Shown: positions 58,564 through 64,000 of the stretch, one piece after another
Layout of the letters: the number at the start of each line of letters is the position of its first letter
Position numbering within the stretch: the stretch's first letter is position 1
From: Zeus faber
Taxonomy: Eukaryota > Chordata > Actinopteri > Zeiformes > Zeidae
Direction: 5' to 3'
NCBI GenBank assembly: GCA_960531495.1
Contig: OY482855.1
Coordinates: 12,301,865 to 12,365,864 of the forward strand
Length of the DNA: 64,000 nucleotides
The notes under the pieces: model-generated
Database searches by the model: none
What the model saw: only the letters and a program-made list of their open reading frames with translations
What the model was told of the DNA's origin: nothing
Program-made: the position numbers and the translations under genes

Positions 58564-60430
58564 GTGGCAGACTAAGGGGCGTGCTTAAGTCCCAGCTGCA
58601 GACGGCAATATGGCTCCCTTTCCCACGGCCCTATTAAGTGACCGTCTCTCTTCGTCCCAGAGGGCGGACATGGCTGCACTTCAGCGTTGCATCTCTGATG
58701 CTTTCTCCTCCCTGCCAGGCCTCACGTCTCTCATACACCAACCCTAACCCTAACCCATGTGGAGACGACCCCGGGGGGTGAAGGTGCACTCTTGGCCGTA
58801 TCGCCTGCCTGAACATAAACGCAAGATCGTGCAGGCAGAATTAGAGGCAATGCTGGACATGGGGTTGATAGAGGAGTCCACGAATGACTGGTCTAGTCCC
58901 ATCGAGCTGGTGGGTAAGCCCAATGGGTCTGCCTGGTTCTGCATAGAGCTATCGAAGGGTGAACGCAGTGTCAAAGTTCAACGCCTATCTGATGCCCCTG
59001 GTGGATTAACTTCTCGACTGGTTAGGTACGGTTCGTTTTTTCACGACACTGGATTTAACCAAGGGCTACTCGCAGATTCCCTTGTCTCAGGAGTCCAAGG
59101 AAAAATCTGCATTCTCCCACTCTGTTTGGGTTGTACCACTTTCGCACACTTCCGTTTGGGTTGTTCGGTGCCAAGCCACCATTCAGAGACTTATAGACCC
59201 CTTCACATGTAGCATACGCCGTGGCCTACCTAGACGACGTAATAGTTCACAGCGACACCTGGGAGCGACATATGCAGCATGTGGGTGCAGTGCTTGAATC
59301 CCAGAGGCGGGCTTGGCTCACCGCCAACCCAAAGAATTGTGCCGTGGGACAGAGGGAGATACAGTATCTCGGGTACCACTTGGGTGAAGGCCTGTTCCGG
59401 CTGCAGCTTGATAAAACTGCTGCGTTCGAGACCCAAGACCAGGAAGGAGGTGAAGCAGTTCTTGGGGCTGGCTGGCTACTATATAATGTTTGTCCACGAC
59501 TTTTTCAGAGCTAACCAGCGCCTTGTCTGACTTAACTCGAAAGGGTGCTCTCGATCCGGTCCAGGGGTTAGAGAAGTGCCAGCAGGCGTTTGCAAGGGTA
59601 AAGTCAGCTCTCTGTGGAAAGTCAGTGCTGTTTAACCCTAACTTCTCTCTCCCTTTCTGTCTGCAGACCAACACACCGGACAGAGGGCTGGGCACGGTCT
59701 TGTCGCAGGAGGTGGAGGGGACTGAGTGGCCGGTGCTTGTACCTCAGCCGCAAACTCTCAGAGCAGTAGTTGAGGTACAGGACAGTGGACAAGGGGTGTT
59801 TGGCGATAAAGCGGGCCGTCGGTACCCTCTGCTATTACCTCCTGGGATGAGCTTTCACCCTCTGTTCGGACCACGCCCCGCTGCAGTAGCTCTACCGCAT
59901 GAAGGACACAAACACCCGGATCACCCGGTGGTACCTGGCTCTCCAGCCCTTTAACCCCTAGGTAGTCCATAGGCCGGCGGTGCAGATAGTAGTGTTTGAC
60001 TTTCTCTCCCGCTCTGGTGGGGTTCGGCTGTCGGTCGGACGACTCTTTGGCCTAAGTCGGGCTGTGGGTGTATGTGGCGGACCAAGGGCATGGTCAAGCC
60101 CCGGCTGCAGACGGCAGCACAGCTCCCTTTCCCGCAGCGGCCAAGCTGCCTCATATCGGCAGAATGAGCGCCCGTGCAGAGCTGATTGGTCCGACTCGGG
60201 GCAGGGAGATTTCTTAATGTTTGTCTGTCTTGCAGAGGGGATCGGTGAATGGGCTCGTCAGCTGACCAGGAGCCAGAGCGGAACACCATTCCTCCTGCGC
60301 TCAAAATGATCATAATCATCATCTCTATTTTATATTATTGACACTTGTGGCCAGTGAGCCTTTTTGTTCTCGCCATGTTGCAAACCACGGCCAGCAAGAC
60401 TCCGTCTCCCTCCCTAAACCCCTACATGTG
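58564..60430 (+). mobile_element. Ty3/Gypsy-type LTR retrotransposon fossil
   Basis: Related sequences near 58,564-58,680 and 60,073-60,180 (both beginning TGTGGC-GAC and sharing CAGACGGCA and CTCCCTTTCCC) look like the two long terminal repeats, the left one reduced. Between them are parts of a Gypsy-class polymerase polyprotein: reverse transcriptase segments including the YLDD active-site box near 59,227, and an RNase H-like segment near 59,640. The gag, protease and integrase parts were not recognised. The copy is broken with several disruptions and lacks much of its interior, so it looks old and inactive. It lies between tspan1 and znf653. The outer borders are approximate. Confidence 0.8.
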
Positions 60431-62642
60431 GGCAGAGACATACACATACTATACACAGTGACATTTTCTGTAATTTAGAGAGCAATGACAGAACATAGAT
60501 TGTGATAAGTGGCAGCTTTACCTAAAGTTAACTACTTTACAAATAGCTCGATGTGTATGTGGAAAATATCTGCACACTCCAAAACGATGATATCTTAAGC
60601 AGCTGGAAAAACTCGGAAATAAATCAACAGATCTGAGAGATATTATACAGCGAACTTTGAGCAAGAGATATGCCTTCAACCGCCTGAGCAAGCGGACAAT
60701 CGCAGGCGTAACTAAAAACCTTCTATAGAGAAGAGCCAACAGTCTTTTGACAAAACACCTTTCCTTATTTAGGACTATATTACGCTATTTTAAGACTATA
60801 AGATAGTTTCTACGTCACTTAGTACTTGATTCCGCAAATGTTTATCCAATGTATTTTTCTCCCTTTGACACTGATTTTCTAGTGTAGTAAATAGCATGTT
60901 CCAACTCCTGTCCGAATAAACTTTTAAATGGTGTACTAATGTATTATGAAAGCCTGGGTTCCATTACTTTGTTTTGAATTAAAGTACTTGTCAAGTTAAC
61001 ATAAAATTGTGTTCTGAGTTTGTCACACCACAGAAAAATGTGTTATTAACCACCCAGCCAAATTTGAATGCGAGTAAAAAGATCGCCAAGTATATAAAAT
61101 TAGGTTTCAAAATTGTTGGCGCAAAGACTTGGCATTAGTTCACGGTTTCTGTTTTACTCCAGGTAAACAGTCCGTTTACTCCGAAACAGTGTTTTATCTC
61201 AAACTCCGGGTTGTCGGCTTAGCTTATTGCACCACTGATGCGCCATTTCTGGCGGTCAAACCTGGTGTTCATATCGTGTAAGGGGGAGGGGCCATGCCAA
61301 GTCTGACCCATCTACGCTATTGAGGCTTGATTTAGCCCCGCCCAAAAAATCCGACCACGAAAATGGTGAGAAAGTTAGACGTTCTACCTCCACAATTCAG
61401 TACTACATTGTTCAGTATTTTCGGCAATTACTTTCTTACATGTATAATTTGTGTTTTAAAATGTTTAGGAAAAAAAAACAAAAAAAAAACAAACAAACCC
61501 TGAATTCACTTTATAGGGACTAAGTTTTTTTCCAATTTAACCATTAAACCAAATATCATTGAATTGATTAGTCCTAAATACTGCAACAAGAATTGCGGAC
61601 ACTCTCCATTTTATTCGTCATTTGTTTCAAACAAATGTCTTTTTCGGAAACATTATATTACTATATTCTTTCCATATTCACATACAATACAGTACATCAG
61701 ATGATGGGGGAAAAAAAAGGGAAATGACAAAAAGTGCATTGGCTTAGAGGCTTAATAAAAAAGAAAATAAATGACAAATAATTCCTGAGAAATCACATAA
61801 TAATAAAAACCTCATTTTGACAGCAGTTCTGAACACAATAGATGGGGAAAAGTCTGTGATAAAAGATACTCGCAGGACACTCCCATGAGATTGATAGAAA
61901 ACCGCCTCTAGAAAGTAGATGTCAAACATCGGACACTCGAAAAGGAGGATCCTAAATTAGTGTCGTGACTGGACAGTATATAGTGCAACCAGCTATGTGT
62001 CACATAGAAAACACGGACGACATGTAAGTAAAACTTCAAAACACAACCACGAGTTTGGTTCATTTCTCTCACGTCCCCGGGGTCAACTCCACTCCGCACT
62101 ACTTCGGAACAAAGCGATCAGAGGTCGATGTAAACAGCTTTTTCGGAAAGAAACATAAACGCTGTTCAGACCTGGCATCTCAAATCCTGATTCACCCAAT
62201 TTCACAGTCCCACTCAAGACAAAACAGGCGAGTCAATCTTCTTCTTGCCATTATCTTTGGCTTTCCTGAAGGAACTTAAGGTGTTTGGATTTTTTTTTCT
62301 TTGGCCGTTTTCCTCCGCGTGCTCATACGGAACTCAGTCGGGATAGGAGACTTCCGGATAACGTCAACGTGAATCCTCCATCTACCTTCACGGATCACAT
62401 CATCGCACCGAATGCATCTCAACGGGTCTGAATGGAGGGTTACTGCCGAATCAAAGTGTTTTCCCTTCAGAATCGGAGCCGGCGTGTGTCCCGCACAGCC
62501 TGGGGTTGACGCTTCCAGCGCCCCGAGTCGTGGGGGAGCTCAGAGGATACAGTTTCGGAGGACCGCTTTTCCTATTTTTCTTTCTGGAACCCGGGGCCGT
62601 CGTCGCTCCGTCAAGATCGCACCCCTCGGTCGCTGCTTCTCT
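60431..62642. other. Intergenic and znf653 3' untranslated region
   Basis: The right part, from about 61,600, is probably znf653 3' untranslated sequence. The block 61,230-61,480 resembles a dispersed fish repeat, but I could not identify it. Confidence 0.5.
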
Positions 62643-63574
62643 TCAGGTGGCCTGCTTGTCTGGGTGGCTCTTCAACTTGTGGAATTTAACGCTGTCCAGC
62701 TTCTCGAACCGCTTTCCGCAGTGCTCGCAGGTGAAGTTGTAGTGCGCCTCGGACGTGTGCTTCTTCATATGCCAGTTCAGCGACGCGCGCTGGCGGCACT
62801 GGTAGCCGCAGATTTCACATCTGGAAGGAAGATTGGTGGGGGAAAAAATGATATACGAACAGATGAATGACATTGTAGAGGTTCATGGGTTTAGTTGACA
62901 ATTTCAACTGAGGCTCAGATCTGTATCAGACTGTAGGTAAAAGTGATACAAATCAGATGGACGGCTCTATGTTTAGCTCTGCGTCTTTTAGGATGACTGT
63001 TTAGAGTGGTTATATTGTGCCTATTCAGGTCATATACAGAGTGTGGGAGTTCGAGCTATTGCATATATCTGATAGTCACTCCGATTCTGATTAATCAGAT
63101 TCAGGTCTTATTGTAATTCCCCTCTACCAAAAGTAGAATTTTTTAAGCACAGACGTTTTTTATTACGTTCCATTTTTCCCAGCGTGTATACATCAGAGTC
63201 GAAAATGCTGAAAGGCGACACCCAAGTGCCTCCATTTCCCAATGAGTCACTCACTGAAGCGGCGTCTCTCCCGTGTGTGTCCGCCTGTGGACCTCCAGGT
63301 GATTTTTGCGTTTGAACGACTTTCCGCACGTCTCGCAGATAAAATCCCGGACCCCTGGAAAAGAAACCACTTGTATTTATAAACCACTGAAAATGAATAT
63401 TCAGAATGGAATGGAGTTTCTCTGGCTTTTATGCTTGGATCTCCTATTCCTTCACCCACCTGAATGAATGATCATGTGGCGATGGAGGTGGTTCGAGAGG
63501 TAGAACCTTTTCCCACATCCCGGGTGGGGGCAGACCTTGGTCCTACCCTTCCTGTGGACTAGGTTGACGTGGTT
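62643..63574 (-). CDS. znf653: znf653, C-terminal C2H2 zinc-finger exons (5' end outside window)
   Basis: Three exons on the minus strand, 63574-63460, 63354-63255 and 62820-62643, with GT/AG borders and matching phases, end in a TGA stop. They encode the tail of a zinc-finger array: the end of one finger (NHVNLVHRKG), then four fingers with Cys/His spacing beginning VCPHPGCGKRF, FICETCGKSFKRKNHLEVH, CEICGYQCRQRASLNWHMKK and FTCEHCGKRFEKLDSVKFH. The ending SHPDKQAT resembles the SHPDHKPT end of human ZNF653. ZNF653 is a nuclear repressor reported to bind the orphan receptor SF-1. The related ZNF692 has a clearly different fourth finger and a longer tail, so ZNF653 is preferred. Earlier exons lie beyond 64,000. 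The 3' untranslated region probably reaches an AATAAA at 61615-61610 on the gene strand. Confidence 0.92.
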
Positions 63575-64000
63575 CTACCGAGAAGAAGAAAGGGACACAG
63601 AGATTAGAGTTATTTTGTTTGTCATTTATGGCTGCCCCCCGACAACAGATTTTCCTTGTCGACTAGTCATAGTCGTCAGTTCCAGCAATTAATCAACAAA
63701 TCGGCGTGCTTATGATATACATTTAATGATTTAAATATATGTTTTGGGGGCATCAGAAAATTGTTTGAGTTCCAGGGTTGAGAAAGAATGTTATAACTAA
63801 CAGTGTTAACTCTGTGCTACATTACAGATAAATAAAAATAGATTTACTAGCGCTACATGGTGCGCACGCATGAAGTGAGCCGCCTGTTTATTACCGGCAA
63901 ACCATCAAAAGCTGTAATTATTATTCCGAATGTGTCGGAACAACAAGCAAGGAGACCAAATATTTATTTTTGTTCAAATTTGTTTCAAATTAAAAGCCCT
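63575..64000. other. znf653 intron, partial
   Basis: Non-coding AT-rich sequence upstream of the exon ending at 63574; the next exon is outside the window. Confidence 0.7.

Noticed and set aside
60518-60739. A 73-codon minus-strand frame between the LTR fossil and znf653
   Set aside because: No recognisable domain and no splice context.

Overview
The window looks like a piece of a ray-finned (teleost) fish chromosome. The genes have short exons with GT-AG introns and encode vertebrate proteins. The intergenic DNA is packed with long CA/GT, GA/CT, AAT and CTTC simple repeats, and the mobile-element remnants (Tc1-like, Tigger/pogo-like, Ty3/Gypsy-like, short hairpin elements) are of types common in teleosts. 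Nothing suggests prokaryotic DNA.

Left part, 1-36,900: almost no coding sequence. On the minus strand at 22047-22130 I find one short exon whose translation ends WQLCCDFPARSWWM followed by a GT donor. This matches the known alternative amino terminus of nuclear factor I proteins, which in NFIA reads WQLCYDISARTWWM before DEFHPF. The neighbour gadd45gip1 points to nfix. The body of that gene, including the large DNA-binding exon, is not in the window and would lie beyond coordinate 1. A GC-rich, homopolymer-rich island at about 11,290-12,930 looks like a promoter. Several stretches of complex sequence with octamer and homeodomain-type motifs may be regulatory elements of the NFI locus.

Right part, 36,900-64,000: four protein-coding genes. 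gadd45gip1 (mitoribosomal protein mL64/CRIF1) is on the plus strand in two exons. A complete 18-exon ttc39 gene (A/B type) is on the minus strand and converges tail to tail with it. A complete 7-exon tetraspanin (tspan1) is on the minus strand. The last three coding exons of znf653 (C2H2 zinc fingers) are on the minus strand and run off the right edge. I rebuilt the splice junctions by hand; in ttc39, tspan1 and gadd45gip1 all phases agree and the frames stay open to a stop codon.

The human counterparts come from two places: NFIX, GADD45GIP1 and ZNF653 on 19p13, and TSPAN1 and TTC39A on 1p32-34. These are two arms of one ancient paralogon, so the block probably keeps an ancestral linkage. The functions are otherwise unrelated: transcription regulation (NFI, ZNF653), mitochondrial translation (mL64), a membrane organiser (tetraspanin) and a TPR protein. 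Mobile elements lie between the genes and in introns.
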